Source: Sphaerisporangium rufum (GTDB lineage Bacteria > Actinomycetota > Actinomycetes > Streptosporangiales > Streptosporangiaceae). Taken from it: a stretch of 64,000 bases of DNA. The stretch is taken from contig NZ_BOOU01000065.1 of assembly GCF_016863395.1 (NCBI RefSeq), positions 1 through 64,000 on the forward strand, written 5' to 3'. Of the stretch, positions 1-8,713 are shown one piece after another. The notes under the pieces were generated by a model that was not told where the DNA came from, did not search any database, and saw only the letters and a list, made by a program, of their open reading frames with translations. How positions within the stretch are numbered: position 1 is the first letter of the stretch; each line of letters begins with the position of its first letter. The position numbers and the translations under genes are program-made.

Positions 1-16
1 CGGTGCGGGAGGCCGA

Positions 17-2377
17 TCAGCGCTCGGCGAGCTCGTCGAGCTCGTTGACGGCGGCGCGGACGTCCGCGCTGGTGATGGTGGTGAGCTCCTCGGCGCTCGC
101 GCCGCCGCCGCGCCCGGCGAGGCGCACATCGCGCCCGAGCGCCGCCCGCTCGAACAGCGACCGGGCGAACCGGCCGTTGCCCAGCCCGTCGATCAGGCCC
201 TCGGCGCAGACCCAGGAGAACACCTCCGCCAGGTCGCGCCGCGCCGCGTCGTCGAAGCGGTCGCCGGCGCCGCGGGCCTGCAACTCGGCGATCTCGGTCA
301 GCTCGGCCGGGGTGTAGGACGGGAAGGCGACGCGCTGGTTGAACCGGCTGGCCAGGCCGGGGTTGGTGGCCAGCAGCCGCTCCATCTCGGCGGCGTATCC
401 GGCCAGGATGACGACCAGCCGGTCGCGGTCGTCCTCGGCGCGCTTGAGCAGGGTCTGCACCGCCTCGGCGCCGAAGGCGTCCCCGCCCTGGTATCCGCTG
501 TTCACCAGGCTGTAGGCCTCGTCGATGAACAGCACGCCGCCGATCGCGCGGTCGACCAGCTCGTTGGTCTTGATCGCGGTGGCGCCCAGGTGCTGGCCGA
601 CCAGGTCGCCGCGGGAGGCCTCCACGACGTCCGGGCGGGACAGCAGCCCGAGGGCGGCGAACACCCGGCCGAGCACCCGGGCCACCGTGGTCTTCCCGGT
701 GCCGGGCGGGCCGACGAACACGAAATGCCGCATCTGCGGCGGGGCGGGCAGGCCCTGCTCCTGCCGCATCCGGGCCACCCGCAGCTGGGCGGCGATGGCG
801 TGCACCTGGCGCTTGACCGGCTCCAGGCCGGCCATCCGGTCCAGGTCGGCCAGCGCCTCCTCCAAGGTCGGCGTGGCCTGGTAGCCGCGGAAGCGGGCGG
901 TGATGTCGTTGAAGGCCTTGACCAGGTCGGCGGTGGTGGTGGTGACCAGGTCCTCCCGGCTCGGCGCGCCGCCGCCGCCCACCACGCGCACGTCGCGGGC
1001 CTGGGCGGCGGCCTCCACCAGGCTGCGGGCGAACCGGGCGTTGCCCAGCTCGTCGACCAGGCCGCGGCGGCGGACGTCCTCGAACAGGCCGAGCAGCACC
1101 GGCGGCGCGTCCGCCGCCAGCCGCTCGCCGCGCCGCGAGCTCAGCAGCTCGGTGATGCGCAGCAGCTCGGCCGGCGAGTAGGAGGGGAACCGCACCCGGG
1201 TGGCGAACCGGGAGGACAGCCCGGGGTTGGACGAAAGGAAGGCGCCCATCTCCTTCTCGTAGCCGGCCAGGATGACCACCAGCCGGTCCCGGTCGTCCTC
1301 GGCCCGCTTGAGCAGGGTCTGCACCGCCTCGGCGCCGAACCGGTCGCCCTGGCCGTCCCCGGAGTTGATGAGGCCGTAGGCCTCGTCGACGAACAGCACG
1401 CCGCCGAGGGCCCGGTCGACCAGCTCGTTGGTCTTGATCGCGGTGGCGCCCAGGTACTCGCCGACCAGGTCGGCCCGCTGCGCCTCCACCACGTACGGGG
1501 TCTCCAGCAGGCCGAACGCGTAGAAGATCTTGGCGACGGTGCGGGCCACCGAGGTCTTGCCGGTGCCGGGCGGCCCCACGAAGACGAAGTGGCGCATCGG
1601 CTGCTCGGTCGCGTACCCGGCCTCGGCGCGCAGCCGGGAGGCCTCGATGGACGCGGCGATCGAGCGCACCTGCTCCTTGACCGGCTCCAGCCCGATCATG
1701 CTCTCCAGCTCGTCCAGCGCCTCGTCCACCGAGATGGGCGGCGGCACGGCCCGCTCGGGCGGGCCGCCCCGCTCGGCGGCGCCGTCGCGCACCCGCCGGC
1801 GGGCCTGCGCGGGCGGGCGGGCGGGGGCGGCGGCGAGCCCGCGGCGGACCTGGCCGGCCTGCACCAGGCGGTACAGCAGCACGGCGGCCGCCACGCCGTA
1901 GGCGGCCCACAGGGCGATGGCCGGGGAGAACGTCGCCACGGCGAAGGCGACCATGCCCGCCGGGGCGAGCGCGGCCAGCGTGGTGACCCAGGGCGTCACC
2001 CACCTGATCAGGTGGGCGGCGACGCCGGCGATCAGGCCGAGCAGCAGGAACAGCGTCGGCAGCGCGGAGTGGGGCTGCAGGTAGGACCCCATGACCACCA
2101 TCACGCACGACCACGCCGCGACCACCACCACGGTCGCCGCCGCCCGCGGGAAGCGCAGCGTCAGCTCGGCGAAGCCGAGCAGCACCAGCGTGGTGAGGAA
2201 GGTGGCGAAGGGGGACCAGCCGAGGAACACCGCCAGGACCAGCGCACCGGCCAGGACGCCGCCGAAGATCACCCGCCTGGTGGTCCGGGAGAGCCGGAAA
2301 TAGCCCAGCCGGACGCGCTCGAACGCGTCGCGGGCCGCGGCGCGCCCCGCCGGCCGGGCCTTGTCGGAGTACCGCAT
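17..2377 (-). CDS. Membrane-anchored double AAA+ ATPase (CbxX/CfxQ, EccA-like)
   Basis: The 786-residue protein has a hydrophobic N-terminal third (about five membrane segments, residues 36-172), a basic linker, then two AAA+ modules. The first has Walker A GPPGTGKT at 268-275 and Walker B VLFVDEA near 327; the second repeats them at 556-563 and near 615. The two modules share long near-identical stretches, for example LGATAIKTNELVDRA, so they arose by internal duplication. CbxX/CfxQ-type ATPases include the rubisco activase CbbX and the EccA ATPases of type VII secretion; the N-terminal membrane domain is unlike cytosolic EccA. No ESX genes are visible here, so substrate and pathway are unknown. 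The gene lies 112 bases downstream of the TPR/membrane gene on the same strand. Confidence 0.85.
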   Translation of the reverse strand: MRYSDKARPAGRAAARDAFERVRLGYFRLSRTTRRVIFGGVLAGALVLAVFLGWSPFATFLTTLVLLGFAELTLRFPRAAATVVVVAAWSCVMVVMGSYLQPHSALPTLFLLLGLIAGVAAHLIRWVTPWVTTLAALAPAGMVAFAVATFSPAIALWAAYGVAAAVLLYRLVQAGQVRRGLAAAPARPPAQARRRVRDGAAERGGPPERAVPPPISVDEALDELESMIGLEPVKEQVRSIAASIEASRLRAEAGYATEQPMRHFVFVGPPGTGKTSVARTVAKIFYAFGLLETPYVVEAQRADLVGEYLGATAIKTNELVDRALGGVLFVDEAYGLINSGDGQGDRFGAEAVQTLLKRAEDDRDRLVVILAGYEKEMGAFLSSNPGLSSRFATRVRFPSYSPAELLRITELLSSRRGERLAADAPPVLLGLFEDVRRRGLVDELGNARFARSLVEAAAQARDVRVVGGGGAPSREDLVTTTTADLVKAFNDITARFRGYQATPTLEEALADLDRMAGLEPVKRQVHAIAAQLRVARMRQEQGLPAPPQMRHFVFVGPPGTGKTTVARVLGRVFAALGLLSRPDVVEASRGDLVGQHLGATAIKTNELVDRAIGGVLFIDEAYSLVNSGYQGGDAFGAEAVQTLLKRAEDDRDRLVVILAGYAAEMERLLATNPGLASRFNQRVAFPSYTPAELTEIAELQARGAGDRFDDAARRDLAEVFSWVCAEGLIDGLGNGRFARSLFERAALGRDVRLAGRGGGASAEELTTITSADVRAAVNELDELAER

Positions 2378-2489
2378 TTTGCCTCCCCGGTCGCCTCCCG
2401 GTTATACCGCACCGCAAGCGCACGCGCGCGTCCCGGCGCCTGCCCGGCACGGCGCGCCGCGAACCCGTCCGGGCAGGGGTGGGGAGAGA

Positions 2490-4403
2490 TCAGCGGCCGG
2501 CGGCGGGCCGGGCCTCGTGGCGGCCGGGGTACTCGCCGACGAACACGTGCTTGGGCGTCACGCGCAGCACACTTTCGGCCGGGTCGGGGACGGCGATGCC
2601 CCGCACCACCGCCCAGAAGCGGCGCTCGGCGGGGTCGGCGGCGAAGACCGCCACCCTGGGGTCGCGCTCGGCCGCCGCCCAGGCGTCCTCGGCGACGATC
2701 AGCCGCAGCTCGCCCGGGGCGCCGGCCGACAGGACGGCACCGACCGGCAGCGACCGGGGCCCGTCGGCGCCGTTGTAGGACAGCACGACGCCGCGCGAGC
2801 GGGTGAACGCCCGCCGCACCTCGGCGGACAGCCCGACCGGCGGGCTCACCTCGCCGGGCAGCCGGGGCCCGCAGCCCTCGCACATGACCAGCGAGCCCCG
2901 CCACGGCCCGGCCGAACCGTGCCACCAGGCGAGCGCGCCGCGGGCCGCGAACGCCGCCACCACCGCGGCGAGCGCCGCCGCCACCGTCCACCAGGCCGCC
3001 GCCGCCACGGCGGGCGGCGCACCGGCGACGGCCGCGGCACCGGCCGCGACCAGCGCGGCCGCGCAGCCGGCGAGCGCGGCCAGCGCCGCCGCCAGCACCC
3101 GGTCGGCACGCAGCGCGCCGGCCGGCCCGCCGGGCAGGCCGGCCCGGGCACGGACGTAGAGCATGGCGGCCGGCAGCGCGACACCGGCGAGCGCGGCGCG
3201 CCGCTCGCCGGCGACCAGTGGCAGCAGGGCGAGCGCGGCGGCCAGGAACCACAGCCGGGCGGTGACGATCCACAGCGTGACGCCGGTGTCGCGCCGCCCG
3301 ACCGGCTCGGGCGGCGCCGCGGCGAACTGGGCCAGGGCCCGCAGCGGCCGGCCCTGCCACGCCTCGGTGACCACCCGCAGCGCCGGTACGGCGACCGGGT
3401 TGAACAGCACCAGGCCGAACAGCCCGGCCCATGATCCGCCGATCAGGTCGTCGAGCCGCGACAGCGCGGCCGGGGCCGCCGGGACGGCGAGGGGTACGGC
3501 GCCGTCGATGACCGAGGTGAGGGCGCCGCCGAAGGACCGGTCCGGCAGGGTGGCGAGCGCCGCGGCGTAGGCCGCCGTCGCGAGCAGCGCCACCGACACC
3601 GCGACGCACAGCCACAGGTCGCGGGCGAGCATGCCCGGGACGTACCGCCACACGGTGACGGCGCGGGCGTGCCAGGCGGCCAGCAGCGGTACGGCCAGCA
3701 GGACCGCGGCGCCACCCGCCCGCGCCGGCCCGTGCATCCCGTACCGGAAGGCGAGGACGGCGACCGCGGCCAGCGCGGCGGCCAGCAGCAGGCGCACCTG
3801 CCAGGCCCAGCCGGCCAGGGCGCGGCGGGCGCGGGCGGTGTCCCTGGGATCGACCGGCCAGGCCGGGTCGTGGTGGTCGCGGGGCCGTTCCCAGCGCAGC
3901 AACGCCAGTCCGAGGTTGACGCGCGCCCCCGGATGCCGCTCCTCCCGGCGGATCGCGGCCCGGTAGGCGGTGGCCGCCTGCGCGTGGTCGCCGCGCAGCA
4001 GCGCCAGGTCGCCGGCCAGGACGTGCGGGTCGGGTTGCTCGGCGGCGAACCGGACGGCCCGCTCGGCCTGCGCCCACGCCTCGCGCCACCGGCCGGGGAC
4101 GCGGCGCAGCGCGGCGCCCAGCCGTAGCCGCGCGGCCCAGGAGCCGGGTGCGAGCCGGACGGCCTCCCGGGCCGCGACGACCGCCTCGGAGTCGCGGCCG
4201 AGGCGTTCCAGGGCGAGACTCGTCAGCCGATGTCCCCATTCGCCGTCCGGGTCGCGGAGCACCGCCTCGCCGGCGGCCTCCAGCGCGCCCTCCGGCTGGT
4301 CGCGGGACAGCCGGGCGACGGCGGTCACGCACCACGCGCGGGGATCGGCACGGTCTCGCGGGGATGGCACCGGAGAGGGATCGGACTCGCTGGTGTTCCC
4401 CAC
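2490..4403 (-). CDS. TPR-repeat polytopic membrane protein
   Basis: This is a 637-residue protein. Residues about 20-190 hold degenerate tetratricopeptide-like helices (ALEAAGEAVLRDPDGEWGH, then AVVAAREAVRLAPGSWAARL, then AATAYRAAIRREERHPGARV). About eight to ten hydrophobic segments follow between 200 and 510. A soluble C-terminal part begins with a single MCEGCGP motif near 515 and ends in a beta-rich segment (VRGIAVPDPAESVLRVTPKHV) that recalls split-barrel flavin-binding folds; that comparison is only an impression. It precedes the double AAA+ gene on the same strand with a 112-base gap, so the two may be co-expressed. Function is not recognised. Confidence 0.7.
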   Translation of the reverse strand: MGNTSESDPSPVPSPRDRADPRAWCVTAVARLSRDQPEGALEAAGEAVLRDPDGEWGHRLTSLALERLGRDSEAVVAAREAVRLAPGSWAARLRLGAALRRVPGRWREAWAQAERAVRFAAEQPDPHVLAGDLALLRGDHAQAATAYRAAIRREERHPGARVNLGLALLRWERPRDHHDPAWPVDPRDTARARRALAGWAWQVRLLLAAALAAVAVLAFRYGMHGPARAGGAAVLLAVPLLAAWHARAVTVWRYVPGMLARDLWLCVAVSVALLATAAYAAALATLPDRSFGGALTSVIDGAVPLAVPAAPAALSRLDDLIGGSWAGLFGLVLFNPVAVPALRVVTEAWQGRPLRALAQFAAAPPEPVGRRDTGVTLWIVTARLWFLAAALALLPLVAGERRAALAGVALPAAMLYVRARAGLPGGPAGALRADRVLAAALAALAGCAAALVAAGAAAVAGAPPAVAAAAWWTVAAALAAVVAAFAARGALAWWHGSAGPWRGSLVMCEGCGPRLPGEVSPPVGLSAEVRRAFTRSRGVVLSYNGADGPRSLPVGAVLSAGAPGELRLIVAEDAWAAAERDPRVAVFAADPAERRFWAVVRGIAVPDPAESVLRVTPKHVFVGEYPGRHEARPAAGR

Positions 4404-4436
4404 GCCGTCATGGTGCGTTGCGGATCAACGATTGCC

Positions 4437-4472
4437 TAGGTATCGGACATATACCTATGGCTCTCTAGAGAG
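4437..4472. promoter_or_regulatory. Two palindromes in the divergent promoter region
   Basis: TAGGTAT and ATACCTA form a perfect 7-bp inverted repeat separated by 7 bases (4437-4457), immediately followed by the perfect 12-bp palindrome CTCTCTAGAGAG (4461-4472). They lie between the TPR gene (start 4403, minus) and the MFS gene (start 4629, plus) in an unusually AT-rich patch, where a repressor could act on either gene. No regulator is encoded next door. Confidence 0.4.
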
Positions 4473-4628
4473 GTGGCGGGCCGCCCCGGCAGCCCCGCCG
4501 GCCCCACCCGTCCCGCGGGACCACCGGGGCGACCGGTCCGTTAGGCATTGCGGCAACTTGCTGAACTACCCACGGAGATGGCCTAAGCTGCCACGCATGT
4601 CGGCAGGCGAAGGACATTTGAGTAGCCA

Positions 4629-6194
4629 ATGACCGTTTTGAGCGCCCGGCCGCAGGTCCCTCCCGGCCGCGTCCCCGCGGGCCACCAGGCTAACCGCTGG
4701 TCGGTGCTCGCGCTGCTGTGTTTCAGCCTGCTGCTGATCGCCGTCGACGCCACGGTGCTGCACATCGCGGTGCCCGCGCTGACCGCGGCGCTGGAGCCGT
4801 CCGCGGTGCAGCTGCTGTGGATCATCGACATCTACTCGCTGGTCGTCGCCCCGCTGCTCGTCACCTTCGGCACGCTCGGCGACCGCTACGGCAAGCGGCG
4901 CTTCGTGCTGGCCGGGTACGTGGTGTTCGGGGTGGCGTCGCTGGCCGCGGCGTTCGCCGGCGGCCCGCTGATGCTCATCGCGGCCCGGGCACTGCTCGGC
5001 GTCGGCGGTGCCATGATCATGCCGGCCACTCTGTCGATCATCCGGCAGGTGTTCACCGACCGCCGCGAGCGCGCGGTGGCCCTCGGCGTGTGGAGCGCGG
5101 TGGCCGCCGGCGGGGCGGCGGTCGGGCCGCTGGTCGGCGGGGTGCTGGTCGAGCACTTCTGGTGGGGCGCGGTCTTCCTCATCAACGTGCCGCTGCTGGT
5201 CGTGGCGCTGCCGCTCGCCATGCGGCTGCTGCCCGGCTCCCGCGGCGACCGGCGGCACCGCTGGGACGCGCCGAGCGCGGCGCTGTCGGTGCTCGGCATC
5301 CTGTTCGTCGCCTTCGGGCTCAAGGAGGCGGGGCACGGCAGCCTGATGGGCACGCGGCCGGCCCTGGCGATCCTGGTCGCCGGGGTCGCGCTGCTGGTGT
5401 GGTTCACCGCCCGCCAGCGCCGGCTCGCCCACCCGCTGCTCGACATCGGCCTGTTCGCGCAGCGCGGGTTCGCCCTCGGCGTGGTGTGCGTGCTGCTCGC
5501 GGTGTTCGCGCTGGTCGGCCTGCAGCTCATGCTCGCCCAGTACCTCCAGCTGGTGCTGGGCGACAGCCCGCTGCGCGCCGGGGTGCGCATGCTGCCATTG
5601 ATGATCGCGGCGATCGCCGGCGGCCTGTGCGCGGCGCGCCTGCTGCAGCGCTTCGGGCTGCGCGCGACCATGTCCGGCGGCCTCGCCCTGTCCGGGCTGT
5701 CGCTGGCCCCCACCGTCACCTGGGGCGCCGAGCAGCACCCGCTGCTGCTGTGCCTGTGCTTCGCCGGCATCGGGTTCGGGGTGGAGGTGGCGCTGCTGGC
5801 CGCCTCCGACACGATCATGGCCTCCGCCCCGGAGGCGCGGGCCGGGGGCGCGGCGGCCATCGAGGAGACGGCCTACGAGCTCGGCGCCGGCCTCGGCGTC
5901 GCCGTGCTCGGCACCATCACCACCGTCGTCTACGCGCCGGCCGTGGCCACCGTCCCCGGGGTCGGCCCGCACGCGATGGGCCAGGCACGGGAGTCGCTCG
6001 CCTCGGCGGCCCACGTGGCCCGGGAGATCGGCGGCGGCACCGGTGCCACGCTGATGGACACCGCCCGCGCCGCCTTCGTCACCGCCCTGCACTCGACGGT
6101 GGTCGTCAGCGTCGTGCTGCTCGCCGCGACCGCGCTGGCCGCCGCCGTCCTGGTCCCCCGGCGCCGCGCCGCCCCCCGGTCCGCCCCGCGCTGA
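4629..6194 (+). CDS. MFS multidrug exporter, DHA2 (14-TM, QacA/SmvA-like)
   Basis: At 521 residues it has the length of 14-helix drug:H+ antiporters. The first helix carries the DHA2-type signature (LLLIAVDATVLHIAVPAL), the helix 2-3 loop reads GTLGDRYGKRRF (motif A), and helix 5 has a motif C-like run (AGGAAVGPLVGGVLVE). The protein should sit in the plasma membrane and expel amphipathic or cationic compounds in exchange for protons; the real substrate cannot be read from sequence. It stands alone, facing away from the TPR gene, with two palindromes about 160-190 bases upstream. ATG 4629 was chosen because the conserved first helix starts at about residue 25; the ribosome binding site is weak. 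Confidence 0.88.
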   Translation: MTVLSARPQVPPGRVPAGHQANRWSVLALLCFSLLLIAVDATVLHIAVPALTAALEPSAVQLLWIIDIYSLVVAPLLVTFGTLGDRYGKRRFVLAGYVVFGVASLAAAFAGGPLMLIAARALLGVGGAMIMPATLSIIRQVFTDRRERAVALGVWSAVAAGGAAVGPLVGGVLVEHFWWGAVFLINVPLLVVALPLAMRLLPGSRGDRRHRWDAPSAALSVLGILFVAFGLKEAGHGSLMGTRPALAILVAGVALLVWFTARQRRLAHPLLDIGLFAQRGFALGVVCVLLAVFALVGLQLMLAQYLQLVLGDSPLRAGVRMLPLMIAAIAGGLCAARLLQRFGLRATMSGGLALSGLSLAPTVTWGAEQHPLLLCLCFAGIGFGVEVALLAASDTIMASAPEARAGGAAAIEETAYELGAGLGVAVLGTITTVVYAPAVATVPGVGPHAMGQARESLASAAHVAREIGGGTGATLMDTARAAFVTALHSTVVVSVVLLAATALAAAVLVPRRRAAPRSAPR

Positions 6195-6374
6195 CCCTGG
6201 CGGAGCCGGTGTAAGACCCGTCCCGGCTGGGCAGTCGGCGGTACGGCGGGCACCCCGGAGACGGGAGCGCCGGCCGTAAGGCCACGACCGCCCGACCTGT
6301 ACTCATATCCGGTCACATTTCAGGTGACGGCAATCGTCTGTGCAACGACCCCACCCCCCGGGAGAATAAGAGCC

Positions 6375-7190
6375 GTGAGACAGAGCTTGCGGGATCTCGC
6401 GTCGCTGGCGGCCCGGCTGGGCGTCGGCGGCATCTTCTTCGCCAACGGCTGGCACAAGCTTGAGTACGGCCTGACGGCCACCGGTGACCAGTTCGCCAGG
6501 ATGGACGCGCCGGCGCCCGCCGTGTGGGCCGCGGCCACCATGCTCATCGAGCTGATCGGCGGCGCGCTGCTGGTCGCCGGGCTGGCGGTCCCGGCCTGCG
6601 GGCTGGTGCTGTTCGCCGAGGCGCTCGCGGTGTTCGCCCTGGTCAGCGGGGACACCGGGCTTCCGCTCACCGGCGGCGACATCAACCTCATCGTGGCGCT
6701 CGGTGCCGCCTCGGTGCTGCTGGCGGTGGTGGGGGCCGGCCGGCTGTCGGTCGACCACCTGGTGGTGATCCGCCGGCGCGAGGCGGAGGCCGAGGACGAG
6801 ATGGCCGCCGACAAGGAGGCCGACGACGTGATCTCCTCCTGGCGGGAGGCCTCGCGACCGGCGCCGGCCGACGCCGTGGCGGACGCCGACGGGCCGGCCA
6901 CCAACCCCATCCCGCGCACCGGCACCGGCAAGACCTCGCGCGCCGGCGCCGCCGGGGCGCCGAGCACCGCAGGCGAGCCGGCCGGCGCCGGGGAGCCGGC
7001 GGCGGCGACCGGGCCGCGCAAGGCCCGCCCCCGCCGCCCGGCCAGGACCGCCGAGCCGGCCGGCACCACCTCGCCGGCCGGCGCCGCGCCCGCCGACGCC
7101 AGGCCCGACGCCAAGCCCGCCGACGCCGCGCCCGGCCAGGACCGCCTGGTGGCCGGCCGCCGCACCACCCCCGCCCCGGACGCTGACTGA
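6375..7190 (+). CDS. DoxX family membrane protein with Ala/Pro-rich tail
   Basis: I place the start at GTG 6375, preceded by GGGAGA and beginning VRQSLRDLASLAARLGVGGIFF; an ATG at 6324 would only add an unlikely extension. The first 130 residues are the DoxX fold: four helices with the characteristic FFANGWHKLEYG in helix 1 and GDINLIVALGAASVLLAVVGAGRLSVD near the end. The remaining 140 residues are a low-complexity Ala/Pro/Gly/Asp tail, probably cytoplasmic. DoxX proteins are poorly characterised membrane proteins linked in some bacteria to redox stress. The gene is monocistronic and followed by a repeat region that may end transcription. Confidence 0.8.
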   Translation: MRQSLRDLASLAARLGVGGIFFANGWHKLEYGLTATGDQFARMDAPAPAVWAAATMLIELIGGALLVAGLAVPACGLVLFAEALAVFALVSGDTGLPLTGGDINLIVALGAASVLLAVVGAGRLSVDHLVVIRRREAEAEDEMAADKEADDVISSWREASRPAPADAVADADGPATNPIPRTGTGKTSRAGAAGAPSTAGEPAGAGEPAAATGPRKARPRRPARTAEPAGTTSPAGAAPADARPDAKPADAAPGQDRLVAGRRTTPAPDAD

Positions 7191-7200
7191 CTCCCGCCGG

Positions 7201-7260
7201 CTCCGACCGGTTCCGACCGGCTCCGACCGGACGGCTCCGACCGGGTCGGACCGGCTCCGG
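7201..7260. repeat. 10-bp tandem repeat after doxX
   Basis: CTCCGACCGG occurs at 7201-7210, 7221-7230 and 7235-7244, and once with a leading T at 7211-7220. It is followed by an inverted continuation in which TCCGAC pairs with GTCGGA over a CGG loop. The inverted part could act as a terminator for the doxX gene. Confidence 0.7.
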
Positions 7261-7461
7261 CCGGCGGCGGCTCCGGCCCGCCGGGCGGGCCCGCCGTCCT
7301 CCGCTAGGCGCCGTACTCCCGGGCCGCCGGGGCGGGCCGAACCGACCCGTGCCGCCTGCCCGATGTCGTACACCCGATCGAGGTGGACCGCCCAGCGGAA
7401 AAGGCGTTCGTAGTCGGCGAAACCCCGCCATTTCCCCCCGGTCAGGCGGCAAGATGACCTC

Positions 7462-8661
7462 GTGCGTCTTCCCGGCTGGTTCGCCGAGCGCGTCGAGCCC
7501 ACCCCCGCCCACGAGGAACTGCGCGTCTCCACCCTGGAGCTGTTCTTCGACCTGGTCTTCGTCTTCACCATCACCCAGCTGACCACCCTGCTGGTGGACG
7601 GCCTGGCCGACGGCGGCCACCCGCTGCCCGCCGCGCTGCGCGTGCTGCTGGTGTTCGGCGTGATGTGGTGGATGTACGCCGGGTACGCCTGGCTGACCAA
7701 CACGATCCCGCCGGTGCGGCCGGCCCGCCGGGTGCTGGTCCTGCTCGGCATGGTCGGCTTCCTGATCATGGCGCTGGCGATCCCGACCGCGTTCGACGGC
7801 GGCGGATGGGCGTTCGCACTGGGCTATCTGATCATCGTGCTGGTGCACGCCGGCCTGTACCTCCAGGCCACCGCGTCGATCGTCCGGGTCGTCCCGTTCA
7901 ACCTGGCCGCCACCGGCCTGCTGTTCGCCGCCGGGTTCACCGACGGCCCGCTGGTGCTCGTGCTGTGGGCGGCGGCCATGGTGCTGCTGTGGGCCAGCCC
8001 GTACTTCATCGGCCAGAAGGGCTTCCCGCTGCACCCGGCGCACATCGTCGAGCGGCACGGCCTGCTGGTGATCGTGGCGCTCGGCGAGTCGGTGGTGGCG
8101 ATCGGCATCGGCGCGCACGGCCACATCGATCCCGGGCTGGCGGTCGCCGCGGCGCTCGGGCTGGCCCTGGCCGCCTGCCTGTGGTGGGTGTACTTCGGGG
8201 GCGACGACGAAGGACCGGCCGAGCGGGCCCTGGCCGGCGCCGAACCGGTCCGCCGCACCCGGCTCATCCTGGGCGCCTTCTTCTACGCCCACATCCCGCT
8301 GCTGCTCGGCATCGTCGGCGTGGCGGCCGGCGTGAAGAAGGCGCTCGGCCACCCCTTGGAGGCCTTGCACGCCGGCCCGGCGGTCGCGCTGGCCGCCGGC
8401 GTGACGCTCTACCTGGCCGGGGACGTGCTGTACCGGAAGGTGCTCGGCCTGCCCGGCCACCGGACGCGCCCGGTGGCCGCGGCGCTGGCGCCGGTCACCA
8501 TCGTGGCCGGGCTGTGGTCGGCCCTCGCCCAGCTCGCCGCGCTCACCGCGCTGCTGGTGGCCGTGCTCGCGGCCGAGCACCGGCGGCGTCCCGGCCGGGC
8601 GCCGAACCCGCCCGGGACGCCGCAGCCGCCCGCCGATCCGGCGGGCGGCGCGCCGGCCTGA
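7462..8661 (+). CDS. LtrA family (low temperature requirement A) membrane protein
   Basis: The 399-residue protein is almost entirely hydrophobic (about 10-12 helices). It starts with the family's N-terminal signature, a short amphipathic stretch followed by VSTLELFFDLVFVFTITQLT, and has the mid-protein motif HIVERHGLLVIVALGESVVAIG. These are the two conserved blocks of LtrA, a family first linked to low-temperature growth of Listeria; no biochemical activity is established. GTG 7462 is the only start compatible with the conserved block. No ribosome binding site is visible and CAAGAT stands 12-7 bases before it, so the mRNA may be leaderless. Transcription converges with the esterase gene. 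Confidence 0.85.
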   Translation: MRLPGWFAERVEPTPAHEELRVSTLELFFDLVFVFTITQLTTLLVDGLADGGHPLPAALRVLLVFGVMWWMYAGYAWLTNTIPPVRPARRVLVLLGMVGFLIMALAIPTAFDGGGWAFALGYLIIVLVHAGLYLQATASIVRVVPFNLAATGLLFAAGFTDGPLVLVLWAAAMVLLWASPYFIGQKGFPLHPAHIVERHGLLVIVALGESVVAIGIGAHGHIDPGLAVAAALGLALAACLWWVYFGGDDEGPAERALAGAEPVRRTRLILGAFFYAHIPLLLGIVGVAAGVKKALGHPLEALHAGPAVALAAGVTLYLAGDVLYRKVLGLPGHRTRPVAAALAPVTIVAGLWSALAQLAALTALLVAVLAAEHRRRPGRAPNPPGTPQPPADPAGGAPA

Positions 8662-8713
8662 CCGGTCCTGGCACCGCCCGCGCGACGGCTCAGATCACCA
8701 GGCGGGCCACCAC

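Noticed and set aside
590-2806. Long open frame opposite the double AAA+ gene, and similar long opposite-strand frames at 14831-17734, 29639-32779, 36954-38471, 43293-45854 and 48434-50983
   Set aside because: They are mirror images of high-GC coding strands, have no ribosome binding sites or conserved motifs, and give low-complexity Gly/Arg/Val/His-rich translations.
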